DNA from: Exiguobacterium acetylicum
Lineage (GTDB): Bacteria > Bacillota > Bacilli > Exiguobacteriales > Exiguobacteriaceae
Assembly (NCBI RefSeq): GCF_019890935.1
Contig: NZ_CP082333.1
Location: 770,001 to 834,000 of the forward strand
DNA length: 64,000 nt
Direction of reading: 5' to 3'
Positions 44,194 through 52,792 of the stretch are shown here, one piece after another; positions within the stretch are counted from its first letter, which is position 1; each line of letters starts with the position of its first letter. A program made the translations under genes and the position numbers. The notes beneath the pieces are model-generated. The model searched no databases and had not been told where the DNA came from. It saw only the letters and a program-made list of their open reading frames with translations.

Positions 44194-44388
44194 ATGCGTT
44201 TTCTCGTTACATTCTTTTGGTCATTCTTACTCGTGAACACGGCTGTGTTCATCGTATCGGCAGTTGATGCAGTAACGTATAGCTTCGGATTCGCGACAGC
44301 TATGTCTGTCGTCACTTCACTTGTCGTCTTCGCACTCGATGCTGTCAATGAAGATTTAGGTCTTGGTCAAGGGACTAAGGCAGAATAA
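44194..44388 (+). CDS. Small two-helix membrane protein, DUF2929/YjzD-like
   Basis: 64 aa: helix 1 LVTFFWSFLLVNTAVFIVSAV, helix 2 FGFATAMSVVTSLVVFALDAV, acidic then polar tail. The N-terminal MRFLVTFFWSFLL resembles the YjzD/DUF2929 proteins of Bacillus. Good GGAGGGG ribosome site, own promoter and terminator. Function unknown. Assignment from memory of the family, moderate certainty. Confidence 0.75.
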   Translation: MRFLVTFFWSFLLVNTAVFIVSAVDAVTYSFGFATAMSVVTSLVVFALDAVNEDLGLGQGTKAE

Positions 44389-44389
44389 G

Positions 44390-44432
44390 GAAAAGCGAGA
44401 TGTCGTCACATGGGCGATAGGCTCGCTTTTTG
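44390..44432 (+). terminator. Terminator after the 64-aa gene
   Basis: GAAAAGCGAG / CTCGCTTTTT stem with partial inner pairing (TGTCG / CGATA), then T run. Just upstream of the iadA ribosome site. Confidence 0.7.
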
Positions 44433-44451
44433 TCTTAAGGAGGAATGATCG

Positions 44452-45585
44452 ATGATCGTCATCGAACAGGTTCTGTGGCAAGAGATGCCGCAAAATGTCT
44501 ACATCGCAGGGAATCAGATCATCGGAATCGGTTCCTACACCATAGATGAAGCACTCATTACGCACCGGATTGATGGTCGCAACAAACGGCTAGTCCCCGG
44601 ATTCATCGACGGACACTTACATCCGATCGGTGGAGGAGGAGAAGGCGGATTTGCCACGCGAACGGCTCCGTTGACTGTTCGCGACATATTCGAAGGCGGT
44701 GTCACGACGGTCGTCGGATTACTCGGAACGGACGGCTGGACGCGAACAGGAATTGACCTACTGGCACACATACGGGGATATGCTGCATCTGGTATCCGTC
44801 CCTTTCTATTAAGCGGAAGTTATATGGTTCCGCCGGTCTTCCTGACGCAATCGACAGGACATGATATCGTCCTCATCAATGAAGTGATCGGTATCGGAGA
44901 GATTGCCATCAACGATCACCGATCGACACAACCGACGGCTCATGAACTCGCGCGATTAGCGTCAGAAGCCCGAATTGCCGGCATGGTCAAAGGTGTGTCG
45001 GGAACGATGAACGTCCATATCGGAGACGGGAAACAAGGGCTCGATCTATTACATGAAGTGATCGACACGACCGATCTACCGATTCAACAATTCCTTCCGA
45101 CACATATCAATCGGAGTGAACGGATTTTTGAGGCAGGACTCGCCTGGGCGAAACGGGGAGGACGGATCGATTTTACGACGTGTACGACGGAAAGCTTCAT
45201 TGCGGAAGGCGAGATTCCAGCAGGACAGGCTGTTGTTCGTGCTTTAGCAGTGGGAATTCCACCCGAACAGATCACGATGTCGAGCGACGCTGGCGCAAGT
45301 CTTCCGGCATTTGATGAGGCAGGTCGATTAGTGCGAATTGATACAGGAAAACCCTCTTCCTTGATGCAAGCCGTACGCGATGCAGTGGAGCAGGGTGTTG
45401 CTTTTGATCAGGCAATCGCGACGATCACGCGACATGTCGCGGATGCATATGGTATACCGGGCGGACGAATCGCGGTTGGAGAACGAGCGGATCTGTTACT
45501 GATTGATGACGCTTTGCAAATCGATACGATTCTTGCGAATGGTCATGCTATAATGGTTCAGAAAAAATGGCTAATACCAGAATGA
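44452..45585 (+). CDS. iadA: Beta-aspartyl (isoaspartyl) dipeptidase
   Basis: Cleaves isoaspartyl dipeptides from damaged or degraded proteins. 377 aa, amidohydrolase fold: metal-binding HxH in PGFIDGHLHPIGGGGEGG, GVTTVVGLLGTDG, QSTGHDIVLINEVIGIGEIAINDHRS, the histidine in LPTHINRSERIF, and Asp in TMSSDAGASLP. The GGGGEGG segment is diagnostic for IadA within the superfamily. The ATG is eight bases after AAGGAGG. Followed by 13 bp and the thioredoxin-like gene, so they may be cotranscribed. Confidence 0.9.
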   Translation: MIVIEQVLWQEMPQNVYIAGNQIIGIGSYTIDEALITHRIDGRNKRLVPGFIDGHLHPIGGGGEGGFATRTAPLTVRDIFEGGVTTVVGLLGTDGWTRTGIDLLAHIRGYAASGIRPFLLSGSYMVPPVFLTQSTGHDIVLINEVIGIGEIAINDHRSTQPTAHELARLASEARIAGMVKGVSGTMNVHIGDGKQGLDLLHEVIDTTDLPIQQFLPTHINRSERIFEAGLAWAKRGGRIDFTTCTTESFIAEGEIPAGQAVVRALAVGIPPEQITMSSDAGASLPAFDEAGRLVRIDTGKPSSLMQAVRDAVEQGVAFDQAIATITRHVADAYGIPGGRIAVGERADLLLIDDALQIDTILANGHAIMVQKKWLIPE

Positions 45586-45598
45586 CGGAGGGATAGAC

Positions 45599-46087
45599 GT
45601 GTCAAAGAAGTCGAAACGTAAAAACACGAAAAAACCGCAATCCAAGGCGAATTGGATTACAGCGGGAGTCATCGCCTTGATCGTATTGGTGGGAGGATTA
45701 CTTCTTGTCTTCACGGATCGAGAAGATTCTGCATCGAAGAATGGCAATCTAACGGCTACACAAGTCGCAGATAAAGTAAAATCCGGTGATGAATTCTATA
45801 CGTATTTCTATCAAACGGGTTGTTCCCACTGTGAAAAAGTAAAACCATATCTTGTTCCGCTTGGTGAAAAACAAGACATTCCGTTCGAACAGATCGATCT
45901 TGCTGTCGAGCAGTCGGCTTGGGATACGTTTGGCATCGAGGGTACACCAACTGTCGTTCACTTTAAAGACGGTAAAGAAGTCGGACGCGTAGCAGGTGAA
46001 CAAACAGAAGACAGCTATAAAGAGTTCTTCGCTGGAAAAGACGTAAAGGACTCAAAAGAAGAATCATCTGGTGATCTCAATGATTAA
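45599..46087 (+). CDS. Membrane-tethered thioredoxin-like protein
   Basis: 162 aa. Basic N-terminus (SKKSKRKNTKKPQSK), one helix WITAGVIALIVLVGGLLLVF (about 19-38), then an extracytoplasmic thioredoxin fold with the redox pair CSHC in YFYQTGCSHCEKV and the cis-proline EGTPTVVHF. Probably acts in thiol-disulphide exchange outside the membrane, perhaps like BdbA or similar oxidoreductases. GTG start with GGAGGG six bases upstream. Its last codons overlap the psd start. Confidence 0.85.
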   Translation: MSKKSKRKNTKKPQSKANWITAGVIALIVLVGGLLLVFTDREDSASKNGNLTATQVADKVKSGDEFYTYFYQTGCSHCEKVKPYLVPLGEKQDIPFEQIDLAVEQSAWDTFGIEGTPTVVHFKDGKEVGRVAGEQTEDSYKEFFAGKDVKDSKEESSGDLND

Positions 46088-46859
46088 AAGATGGTTTTAC
46101 TCTCGCGTGTTCGAATTAAATGGACACCCGCTTGTTGCCAAACAACTGAAACGTTTTGCGATGAGCCGTATCAGTCGTCCGTTCATCCGTCCGTTCGTTC
46201 AGGCATACGATTTAAATATGACAGAAGCGACTCAGAATTTAGAAGCGTATTCGAGTTTACATGACGTTTTCATTCGTCATGTCAAACCGGAAATGCGACC
46301 GATCGATCAAGCAGAAGGTGCATTCGTCAGTCCGTGTGACGGTGTATTGTCTGTCGTTGACGATTTGACGGCTGATAGTCGCTTTACTGTCAAAGGACAG
46401 TCGTATACGGTATCCGAGTTACTTGGTTCCCATCACGAGGCACAGCAATATGTTGGTGGACGTGTGATGATCTTTTACTTAAGTCCGCAAAACTATCATC
46501 GTGTTCATGTGCCGATGGATGGAACAGTCCGGACGAGTTATACGCTCGGTCGCGATTCAGCACCGGTAAATGAGATTGGTCTCACACATGCGCTTCGTCC
46601 ATTGACGCGGAACTACCGTCGCGTGACGCGCATCGTCCAAGGGAAACATGCACTTGAACATGTCATGGTCGGTGCACTCAACGTCAACTCGATCGTTCGG
46701 ACGAACGAGTCAAAGGAGCTTCGTCGCGGGGATGAGTTCGGATACTTCTCATTCGGTTCAACGGTCGTCTTAATCTGTCCGAAAGATGCATTGACGTTAG
46801 ACAGTCAAGCGATCGGACCAGTTTTAATGGGGCAGCGTCTCGGACAATGGCATTCATGA
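46080..46859 (+). CDS. psd: Phosphatidylserine decarboxylase proenzyme
   Basis: Makes phosphatidylethanolamine; partner to PssA at 26251. 259 aa. SPCDGVLSVVDD near residue 80, YLSPQNYHRVHVPMDG, and the self-cleavage site FGST in FGYFSFGSTVVLICP, where Ser becomes the pyruvoyl group (LGST in many homologues; FGST is a tolerated variant). Overlaps the preceding gene by 8 bp. In B. subtilis pssA and psd are adjacent; here they are 20 kb apart. Confidence 0.92.
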   Translation: MIKRWFYSRVFELNGHPLVAKQLKRFAMSRISRPFIRPFVQAYDLNMTEATQNLEAYSSLHDVFIRHVKPEMRPIDQAEGAFVSPCDGVLSVVDDLTADSRFTVKGQSYTVSELLGSHHEAQQYVGGRVMIFYLSPQNYHRVHVPMDGTVRTSYTLGRDSAPVNEIGLTHALRPLTRNYRRVTRIVQGKHALEHVMVGALNVNSIVRTNESKELRRGDEFGYFSFGSTVVLICPKDALTLDSQAIGPVLMGQRLGQWHS

Positions 46860-46863
46860 AAGC

Positions 46864-46886
46864 GAGGCGCCCGTTCGGGGCGTCTC
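46864..46886 (+). other. GC-rich intercistronic hairpin after psd
   Basis: GAGGCGCCC / GGGCGTCTC-type stem (nine pairs, one G-T) without a T run. Probably an attenuator or mRNA stabiliser between psd and the carrier gene. Confidence 0.45.
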
Positions 46887-46909
46887 CTTACGTTTAGGAG
46901 GTATGAATC

Positions 46910-48259
46910 ATGCCGGCACTGGCATTAGCAGAAATCGGAAGTACACAGGTCCAGACGTATATCGCACTCATCATTTTTTTAGTGACCTATGGCTTCATCA
47001 TCAGTGAAAAAGTAAGTCGGGCGATCGTCGCCTTGCTTGGAGCGCTCGCGATGGTCATCATCGGTATCGTGGACCTTGAGACCGCATTGTTTGAATACAT
47101 TGAATGGGGAACGATCGTCTTATTGATCGGCATGATGATTCTCGTCACGATTGCCAACCAATCTGGCTTGTTCGAATACATCGCAATCCGCGCTGCGAAG
47201 ACGACGAAAGGTGATCCGATCAAGGTACTGATTTTACTGTCCGCATTGACGGCACTTGGATCGGCATTCCTTGATAACGTCACGACGGTCTTATTGATCG
47301 TTCCGATCACGTTCTCGATTACGAAGATACTGAAAATCGCGCCGTTTCCGTTCTTGCTCGCAGAAGTCCTATTTGCGAATATCGGTGGGACGGCGACGTT
47401 GATCGGGGATCCACCGAACATCATGATTGGTGCTGCGAATCCACACTTGACGTTTAATGCCTTTTTAATGAATCTCGCACCGATCATCCTGATCATTACG
47501 ATCGTCACGATCGGCATCCTGTATTTCATCTTCCGGAAGCAATTGCATGTCGAAGCAGAAGATCGACAAAAATTGATGGAAATCGATGAGAAGAGTTATA
47601 TCGTTAGTCGAAAATTGGTCACGCGAAGTAGTATCGTGCTCGTCAGTACGATTGCGTTGTTCGTATTGCATCCGCTGCTTGATCGCATCGGGCTCCATCT
47701 CGAAGCACCAGCGATCGCGATTCTTGGAGCGACGATCCTGATGTTGCTGACGATTGAAAACGATCATCAGCTAGAAGGAATCTTTGCTCGTGTTGAATGG
47801 ACGACGATCTTCTTCTTCGCCGGACTATTCGTGCTCGTCGGCGGGATTCAAGAAGCAGGTATCATTCGCTACCTTGCTGAAAAGACGATTGATCTGACAG
47901 GCGGTGACATTCAGACGACAGCGACTGCTGTTCTTTGGTTGTCTGGTATCGCCAGTGCGACGATCGATAATATCCCGTTCGTTGCGACGATGATTCCACT
48001 CATCAATGATGTAGCTGCTGGAATTGGATTATCACCAGCAGATGCGAAAGTGGACGTATTATGGTGGTCCCTCGCACTCGGTGCCTGTCTCGGTGGTAAC
48101 GGAACATTGATCGGTGCATCGGCGAACGTCATTGTCGCGGGTCTCGCGACACGACAAGGTGAAAAATTCACCTATATGCGCTTTTTGATTTACGGAGCAC
48201 CGATCACGATTGTGACGTTGATTCTATCCCAACTCTATTTGTGGATTCGGTATTACTAA
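46910..48259 (+). CDS. ArsB/NhaD superfamily (ion transporter) membrane carrier
   Basis: 449 aa, about eleven helices. Two inverted halves each with a hairpin motif: FLDNVTTVLLIVPITFSITK followed by GGTATLIGDPPNIMIG, and ATIDNIPFVATMIPLIND followed by LGGNGTLIGASANVIVAG. These are the signatures of the IT superfamily (NhaD Na+/H+ antiporters, arsenite pumps, citrate/dicarboxylate carriers). The absence of ars genes makes Na+/H+ exchange or an organic anion more likely, but I cannot choose. Confidence 0.87.
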   Translation: MPALALAEIGSTQVQTYIALIIFLVTYGFIISEKVSRAIVALLGALAMVIIGIVDLETALFEYIEWGTIVLLIGMMILVTIANQSGLFEYIAIRAAKTTKGDPIKVLILLSALTALGSAFLDNVTTVLLIVPITFSITKILKIAPFPFLLAEVLFANIGGTATLIGDPPNIMIGAANPHLTFNAFLMNLAPIILIITIVTIGILYFIFRKQLHVEAEDRQKLMEIDEKSYIVSRKLVTRSSIVLVSTIALFVLHPLLDRIGLHLEAPAIAILGATILMLLTIENDHQLEGIFARVEWTTIFFFAGLFVLVGGIQEAGIIRYLAEKTIDLTGGDIQTTATAVLWLSGIASATIDNIPFVATMIPLINDVAAGIGLSPADAKVDVLWWSLALGACLGGNGTLIGASANVIVAGLATRQGEKFTYMRFLIYGAPITIVTLILSQLYLWIRYY

Positions 48260-48292
48260 GAAAACGGAAGGTCCGCCTTCCGTTTTCTTTTG
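48258..48292 (+). terminator. Terminator of the carrier gene
   Basis: AAGAAAACGGAAGG / CCTTCCGTTTTCTT perfect stem, loop TCCG, then TTG. Confidence 0.87.
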
Positions 48293-48316
48293 TTCGTCGC
48301 TCTTACTACCTGATTG

Positions 48317-48325
48317 TGCTATAAT
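48317..48325 (+). promoter_or_regulatory. Extended -10 promoter of the yqeG operon
   Basis: TGCTATAAT, perfect -10 with TGn, weak -35. About 70 bp before the yqeG start; the -10 consensus is the best in the gap. Confidence 0.6.
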
Positions 48326-48395
48326 CGAACGATAAGAGCATAACTGTTTCTTAAACTTAACTATAGAGCTAGACCATTATCTGGAGGTTTTATTC

Positions 48396-48980
48396 TTGTT
48401 CAAACGACTTTATCCGAAACATTTCGTGGCTTCGATCTACGATATCGACCTTGAAATGCTCAAACGAAACGGTGTCAAAGCGATTTTGACCGATCTTGAT
48501 AATACGCTCGTCGCATGGAATATCGCAGATGCTCCAGACGAATTGGTTGCTTGGCTGGATATGGTGAATAATCAATATGGTTTCGACGTCATCATCGTAT
48601 CGAACAATAACGGAGACCGCGTCAAGAAGTTTGCGGATCCACTCGGATTGCATTATATTGCGCCTGCTCGAAAACCGCTTCCTATCGGGTTTAAACGGGC
48701 ATTGACGGAATTCGGTTATCACGCGAAGGAAGTTGTCTTCTTAGGAGACCAACTCTTCACGGATGTACTCGGTGCAAACTCCGTTGGAATCGAAGTCATC
48801 CACGTTCAACCTGTCGTTAAGACGGACGGTGTCGTCACGAAATTCAATCGCCTGATGGAACGTGTCATTTTCCGCCGGATGAAACGCAAAGGAATCTATA
48901 AATTGACACAACGCGTCAAGGAAGATCCTTCTGCACTGGAGCATCCGATCGAAACACTTCGTCAGGATAAGCAACAATAA
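48396..48980 (+). CDS. yqeG: YqeG family HAD phosphatase
   Basis: 194 aa, HAD subfamily IIIA: ILTDLDNTLVAWN (nucleophile Asp and acid/base Asp), VIIVSNNNGDRV, KPLPIGFKRAL with Lys, and FLGDQLFTDVLGAN. First gene of the conserved Firmicutes operon of ribosome maturation and NAD genes. Starts with TTG eight bases after GGAGG. Biological substrate unknown in the family. Confidence 0.92.
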   Translation: MFKRLYPKHFVASIYDIDLEMLKRNGVKAILTDLDNTLVAWNIADAPDELVAWLDMVNNQYGFDVIIVSNNNGDRVKKFADPLGLHYIAPARKPLPIGFKRALTEFGYHAKEVVFLGDQLFTDVLGANSVGIEVIHVQPVVKTDGVVTKFNRLMERVIFRRMKRKGIYKLTQRVKEDPSALEHPIETLRQDKQQ

Positions 48981-49123
48981 CCCTGTCAGATCGGTAGATG
49001 AAAGGGAAGGCAGCAGTCGCAACATGTACGGCGAGAGGTCGGAAGTTACGCTCTTGGAGTAGCGAGCAGGGCGCTACGGTGAAAAGAGAAGGGATATCGT
49101 TCCCGCATGCGGCTCAACATAAT
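48981..49123 (+). other. 143-nt intercistronic region before yqeH
   Basis: Longer than any other gap in this operon and without a proper ribosome site next to the yqeH ATG. Contains stem GTAGCG-AGCAGGG-CGCTAC (49059-49077), GGGAtatcgTTCCC (49091-49104) and the palindrome CCGCATGCGG. An in-frame open stretch from 48998 exists but its composition is not protein-like. Confidence 0.5.
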
Positions 49124-50233
49124 ATGATCGAAGAAATCCACTGCGCTGGCTGTGGTGTCGCCATTCAAACGGAAGACACAAAAGCACCAGGATACGCACC
49201 TAAATCTGCACTTGATCGTGAAATGGTCATTTGCCAACGTTGCTTTAAATTAAAGCACTACAATCAAATTCAAGATGTATCGTTATCGGACGATGATTTC
49301 GTTAAAATCTTAGACGGAATCGGTCAAAAAGATGCACTTGTCGTTAAAATCGTTGATATCTTCGATTTTAATGGAAGTTGGTTACCGGGATTACATCGGT
49401 TTGTCGGTAAAAACGATGTCTTACTCGTCGGGAACAAAGCCGATTTATTACCGAAGTCACTCAACCCGAACCGCCTCATGAACTGGATGCGTCAAGCATC
49501 GAAAGAGCTTGGATTACGTCCAGTTGACGTTCATCTGATCAGTGCGAAAAAGGGGCACGGAGTTGATGAACTCGCTGAAAAAATCGATTATTATCGAAAA
49601 GGTCGCGACGTCTATGTCGTTGGTTGTACGAACGTCGGTAAATCGACACTGATCAACCAAGTCATCAAACGCTTCGGTGAAGAAGATGAAGCCGTCATCA
49701 CGGTCAGTCACTTCCCAGGAACGACACTCGACTTGATCGACATTCCACTCGACGATAACTGTAACTTGTATGATACACCAGGGATCATCAATCATCATCA
49801 GATGGCTCACTATGTTGATGCAAAGGACTTGAAGCTGATCACACCGAAAAAAGAGATCAAGCCACAAGTCTTCCAAATCCATCCGCAACAGACACTCTTC
49901 TTCGGAGGTCTTGCACGATTGGACTATATGGAAGGGAACAAGCGTTCATTCGTCATCTATATGTCGAACGAATTGAAAGTTCACCGGACGAAGCTTGAAA
50001 AGGCAGACGATTTATATGCGAACCACAACGGTGAGCTATTGTCTCCGCCAAACGAAAAGACGCGTGAGATGCTACCGCCGCTTGTCCGTCATGAATTCAG
50101 CCTCCGTGACAACATGAAGACGGATATCGTCTTCAGTGGACTCGGGTGGGTTGCGGTTCACGGAAAAGGTGGACGTGTCGCTGCTTACGCCCCGAAAGGT
50201 GTCGCTGTATCCTTACGTGAGGCGCTCGTCTGA
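49124..50233 (+). CDS. yqeH: Ribosome biogenesis GTPase YqeH
   Basis: Circularly permuted GTPase for 30S subunit assembly. 369 aa (366 in B. subtilis). N-terminal zinc finger CAGCGVAIQT...VICQRCF, then the permuted order: G4 LLVGNKADLLP, G5 ISAKKGHG, G1 VVGCTNVGKSTLINQ, G3 DTPGI. ATG 49124 (MIEEIHCAGCG) gives the family N-terminus although its ribosome site is not evident; earlier in-frame starts would add non-conserved residues. Overlaps aroE by 1 bp. Confidence 0.93.
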   Translation: MIEEIHCAGCGVAIQTEDTKAPGYAPKSALDREMVICQRCFKLKHYNQIQDVSLSDDDFVKILDGIGQKDALVVKIVDIFDFNGSWLPGLHRFVGKNDVLLVGNKADLLPKSLNPNRLMNWMRQASKELGLRPVDVHLISAKKGHGVDELAEKIDYYRKGRDVYVVGCTNVGKSTLINQVIKRFGEEDEAVITVSHFPGTTLDLIDIPLDDNCNLYDTPGIINHHQMAHYVDAKDLKLITPKKEIKPQVFQIHPQQTLFFGGLARLDYMEGNKRSFVIYMSNELKVHRTKLEKADDLYANHNGELLSPPNEKTREMLPPLVRHEFSLRDNMKTDIVFSGLGWVAVHGKGGRVAAYAPKGVAVSLREALV

Positions 50234-51021
50234 TGCGCTTTGCCGTCATCGGTCATCCGATTGCCCATTCACTTTCACCTGAGCTGCATACAGCTTGGCT
50301 GGAAGCGGCTGGGCTTTTCGGCTGTTATGACCTCATCGATGTAACGGAGCAGCAATTGCCGCAAATCATTACGAAATTACGTACACATCAGCTAGACGGA
50401 ATCAATGTGACGATTCCGCATAAAACAGCAATCATTCCGTATCTGGATCGTCTAGAGCCGGCAGCTCAAAAAGCAGGCGCCGTGAATACGGTATATCGGC
50501 AGGATGGGCAGTTGATTGGTGCGAATACAGATGGAATCGGATTCGTCCGCGCGTTGACAGAACGTCGTCCGTCATTTCAAAAGACGCTCGTTCTTGGTGC
50601 GGGCGGTGCGGCGCGAGGCATCATTGCTGCGTTGCCCGGAGATGTGACGATCACGAATCGTACAGAAGAACGCTCTAAGGCAGTTGCCGATGAATTCGGA
50701 GCAACCGTTCTACCATGGCAAGAAACATTTGATTTAACGAGTTACGACGTCATCATCAATACGACTTCTGTCGGGATGGCGCCACATATCGAGGCACGTC
50801 CGATCGAATTGACGGAGACGCACGCCTTGATTTGTGATATTATTTATCGACCGACGCCGACCCGTCTATTACGTGAAGCGACCGAAAAAGGTCTCGACAC
50901 TCTTGACGGCGTCCCGATGTTCGTCTTACAAGCGGCTGAAGCATTTGAACGCTTCACCGGACAAGCACCTGACCTTGCACTTGGCGAGCAGGTGATACGA
51001 AAGCAATTGGAGGAATTTTAA
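50233..51021 (+). CDS. aroE: Shikimate dehydrogenase
   Basis: NADPH-dependent reduction of 3-dehydroshikimate in aromatic amino-acid synthesis. 262 aa. Substrate domain FAVIGHPIAHSLSPELH and NVTIPHKTAI with the catalytic Lys, GAVNTV, NTDGIGFVRAL with the catalytic Asp; NADP domain VLGAGGAARGIIAAL and TNRTEERS. Coupled to yqeH (TGATG overlap). Confidence 0.95.
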   Translation: MRFAVIGHPIAHSLSPELHTAWLEAAGLFGCYDLIDVTEQQLPQIITKLRTHQLDGINVTIPHKTAIIPYLDRLEPAAQKAGAVNTVYRQDGQLIGANTDGIGFVRALTERRPSFQKTLVLGAGGAARGIIAALPGDVTITNRTEERSKAVADEFGATVLPWQETFDLTSYDVIINTTSVGMAPHIEARPIELTETHALICDIIYRPTPTRLLREATEKGLDTLDGVPMFVLQAAEAFERFTGQAPDLALGEQVIRKQLEEF

Positions 51022-51023
51022 TC

Positions 51024-51317
51024 ATGTTAACAGGTAAACAAAAACGTTTTTTACGCGCGACAGCTCACGATTTAAACCCGATTTTCCAAGTCGGTAAAAA
51101 TGGAGTCGGCGAAGCGATGTGCGCTGATTTGATGGATGCGCTCGAAAAACGGGAACTCTTGAAAGTACAAGTATTGCAAAATTGTGCGGACGCGCCGAAG
51201 GATGTCGCACAAGAACTCGTCGCAGGAACGAATGCTGAACTCGTTCAAGTCATCGGAAAAGTCATCGTTCTCTATAAAGAATCAAAAGAGAACAAGACGC
51301 TCGAATTGCCACGATGA
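51024..51317 (+). CDS. yhbY: YhbY family RNA-binding protein (CRM domain)
   Basis: 97 aa, single CRM domain: LTGKQKRFLRATAHDLNPIFQVGKNG (with the GKNG loop), LEKRELLKVQVLQN, IGKVIVLYKES. Binds pre-ribosomal particles in characterised homologues. In the operon two bp after aroE and overlapping nadD by 4 bp. Confidence 0.93.
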   Translation: MLTGKQKRFLRATAHDLNPIFQVGKNGVGEAMCADLMDALEKRELLKVQVLQNCADAPKDVAQELVAGTNAELVQVIGKVIVLYKESKENKTLELPR

Positions 51318-51883
51318 AAATCGGACTGATGGGCGGAACGTTCGATCCTCCGCATATCGGTCATCTCCTGATTGCCGAACAAGCGCAGGAACAACTCGAA
51401 CTCGATGCGGTCTGGTTCGTACCAGCGAATGTGCCACCGCATAAACAACGTACAGTCACAGACGCAACCAAGCGTTTACGCCTTGTAGAAGAAGCAATTG
51501 CATTGAATCCGACCTTTTCCGTCTCAGCAATCGAGTTTGAGCGCGAAGAGCCTTCCTATACGTATGATACGATTCGTGCACTCAAGCACCGGTACCCGGA
51601 GCATGAATTTCTGTTTCTCATTGGAGCAGATTCACTCGTGAGTCTCGATACGTGGTATCAAGCCGAACGGTTATACGAGGAAGTCGTCTTTGGTGCCGTC
51701 GCTCGACCGGGCAGTCGGTATCTGATTCCACGTGGTGCCCGTGTGAAAGCGGTCGATATGCCATTGCTAGAAATTTCTTCGACGGATATCCGGCAACGGG
51801 TCGCGCGCGGACGGAGCATTCGCTACCTTGTACCGGAAGCCGTTCGACAACGGATTGAGGAGTGGAATCTATATGCGCCTTGA
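51314..51883 (+). CDS. nadD: Nicotinate-nucleotide adenylyltransferase
   Basis: NaMN + ATP to deamido-NAD. 189 aa. Nucleotidyltransferase motif GLMGGTFDPPHIGHL, VPPHK substrate loop, LIGADSLVSLDTWY, and C-terminal ISSTDIRQRVARG. ATG overlaps the yhbY stop (ATGA) and its end overlaps yqeK. Confidence 0.95.
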   Translation: MKIGLMGGTFDPPHIGHLLIAEQAQEQLELDAVWFVPANVPPHKQRTVTDATKRLRLVEEAIALNPTFSVSAIEFEREEPSYTYDTIRALKHRYPEHEFLFLIGADSLVSLDTWYQAERLYEEVVFGAVARPGSRYLIPRGARVKAVDMPLLEISSTDIRQRVARGRSIRYLVPEAVRQRIEEWNLYAP

Positions 51884-52448
51884 AGAAGCACGACAAATCA
51901 TTGAGCGTACGTTGCCTGAGCGACGCTATGTGCACACATTAGGTGTCGTCGAGACAGCACGACACTTGGCTCTTAAATATGGTGTTGACGAAGAAGAAGC
52001 AACGCTTGCTGCTATGCTTCATGATTATGCGAAATACCGCGATACGAATGAGATGCGTTCGATTGCCGTTGAATTGAATCAACGTGTTTTACTCGATTAT
52101 GATGACGAACTGCTTCATGCGCCAGTGGGTGCGGAGCTTGTCCGTCGAGAACTTGGTCTTGATTCAGAAGTGATTTATCAGGCCATCGCAAATCACACGA
52201 CGGGGGCACCCGGTATGCCGTTGCTCGATCAAATCATCTTCGTCGCGGATGCGATTGAACCAAATCGCAGTTATCCAGGTGTCGAAGCGCTTCGTGAAGT
52301 AGCGGAGCAGGATTTAACGGACGCCGTCATCGCGACACTCAGTCAGACGATTCATTTTTTATGTAAAAAACAAGCCATCATCTTTCCGCGTACGATTGAG
52401 ACGTATAATGCCTTCGTCGCGGCCAAACGAAAGGGGACCGTCCTATGA
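51873..52448 (+). CDS. yqeK: HD-domain Ap4A hydrolase YqeK
   Basis: 191 aa. HD signature AAMLHDYAKYRD with earlier His in RRYVHTLGVVETA and later ANHTTGAPGM and FVADAIEPNRSYPG. Homologues hydrolyse diadenosine tetraphosphate symmetrically. ATG 51873 is ten bases from GAGGAG; overlaps nadD by 11 bp and rsfS by 4 bp. Confidence 0.93.
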   Translation: MRLEEARQIIERTLPERRYVHTLGVVETARHLALKYGVDEEEATLAAMLHDYAKYRDTNEMRSIAVELNQRVLLDYDDELLHAPVGAELVRRELGLDSEVIYQAIANHTTGAPGMPLLDQIIFVADAIEPNRSYPGVEALREVAEQDLTDAVIATLSQTIHFLCKKQAIIFPRTIETYNAFVAAKRKGTVL

Positions 52449-52792
52449 CAGTCGAACAAGAATTACAATTAATCGTAAATGCCATCGACGATAAACGCGC
52501 TGAAGATATCGTCGTCCTGAATATGTCGAGCATCTCACCAGTTGCCGACTACTTCGTCATCTGTGAAGGGAATTCAGAAAAACAAGTACAGGCAATCGCA
52601 CGTGAACTCAAAGAAGTCGCGCACGAACATAACCTGCCGATCAAACGTCTCGAAGGATTCGATGCGGCACGTTGGGTGTTAGCGGATCTTGAAAACGTCG
52701 TCGTTCACGTCTTCCACCGTGACGATCGTGATTACTATAATCTCGAAAAACTCTGGGCAGATGCTCCAAAGGTTGAAGTCGAGGTCAACTAA
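52445..52792 (+). CDS. rsfS: Ribosomal silencing factor RsfS
   Basis: Binds L14 on the 50S subunit and blocks subunit joining in slow growth. 115 aa with ADYFVICEGNSEKQVQAIA, GFDAARWVLADLENVVVHVF and YYNLEKLWADAP, which define the family (YqeL/DUF143). Confidence 0.94.
   Translation: MTVEQELQLIVNAIDDKRAEDIVVLNMSSISPVADYFVICEGNSEKQVQAIARELKEVAHEHNLPIKRLEGFDAARWVLADLENVVVHVFHRDDRDYYNLEKLWADAPKVEVEVN

Noticed and set aside
45549-45556. TATAAT at the end of iadA as a promoter for the thioredoxin-like gene
   Set aside because: No acceptable -35 at 16-18 bp and no TGn extension; probably chance.
48998-49123. Longer N-terminus of YqeH
   Set aside because: Would add about 42 residues with no similarity to the family, which starts just before the CxxC zinc finger. 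Kept only as a possibility in the leader finding.
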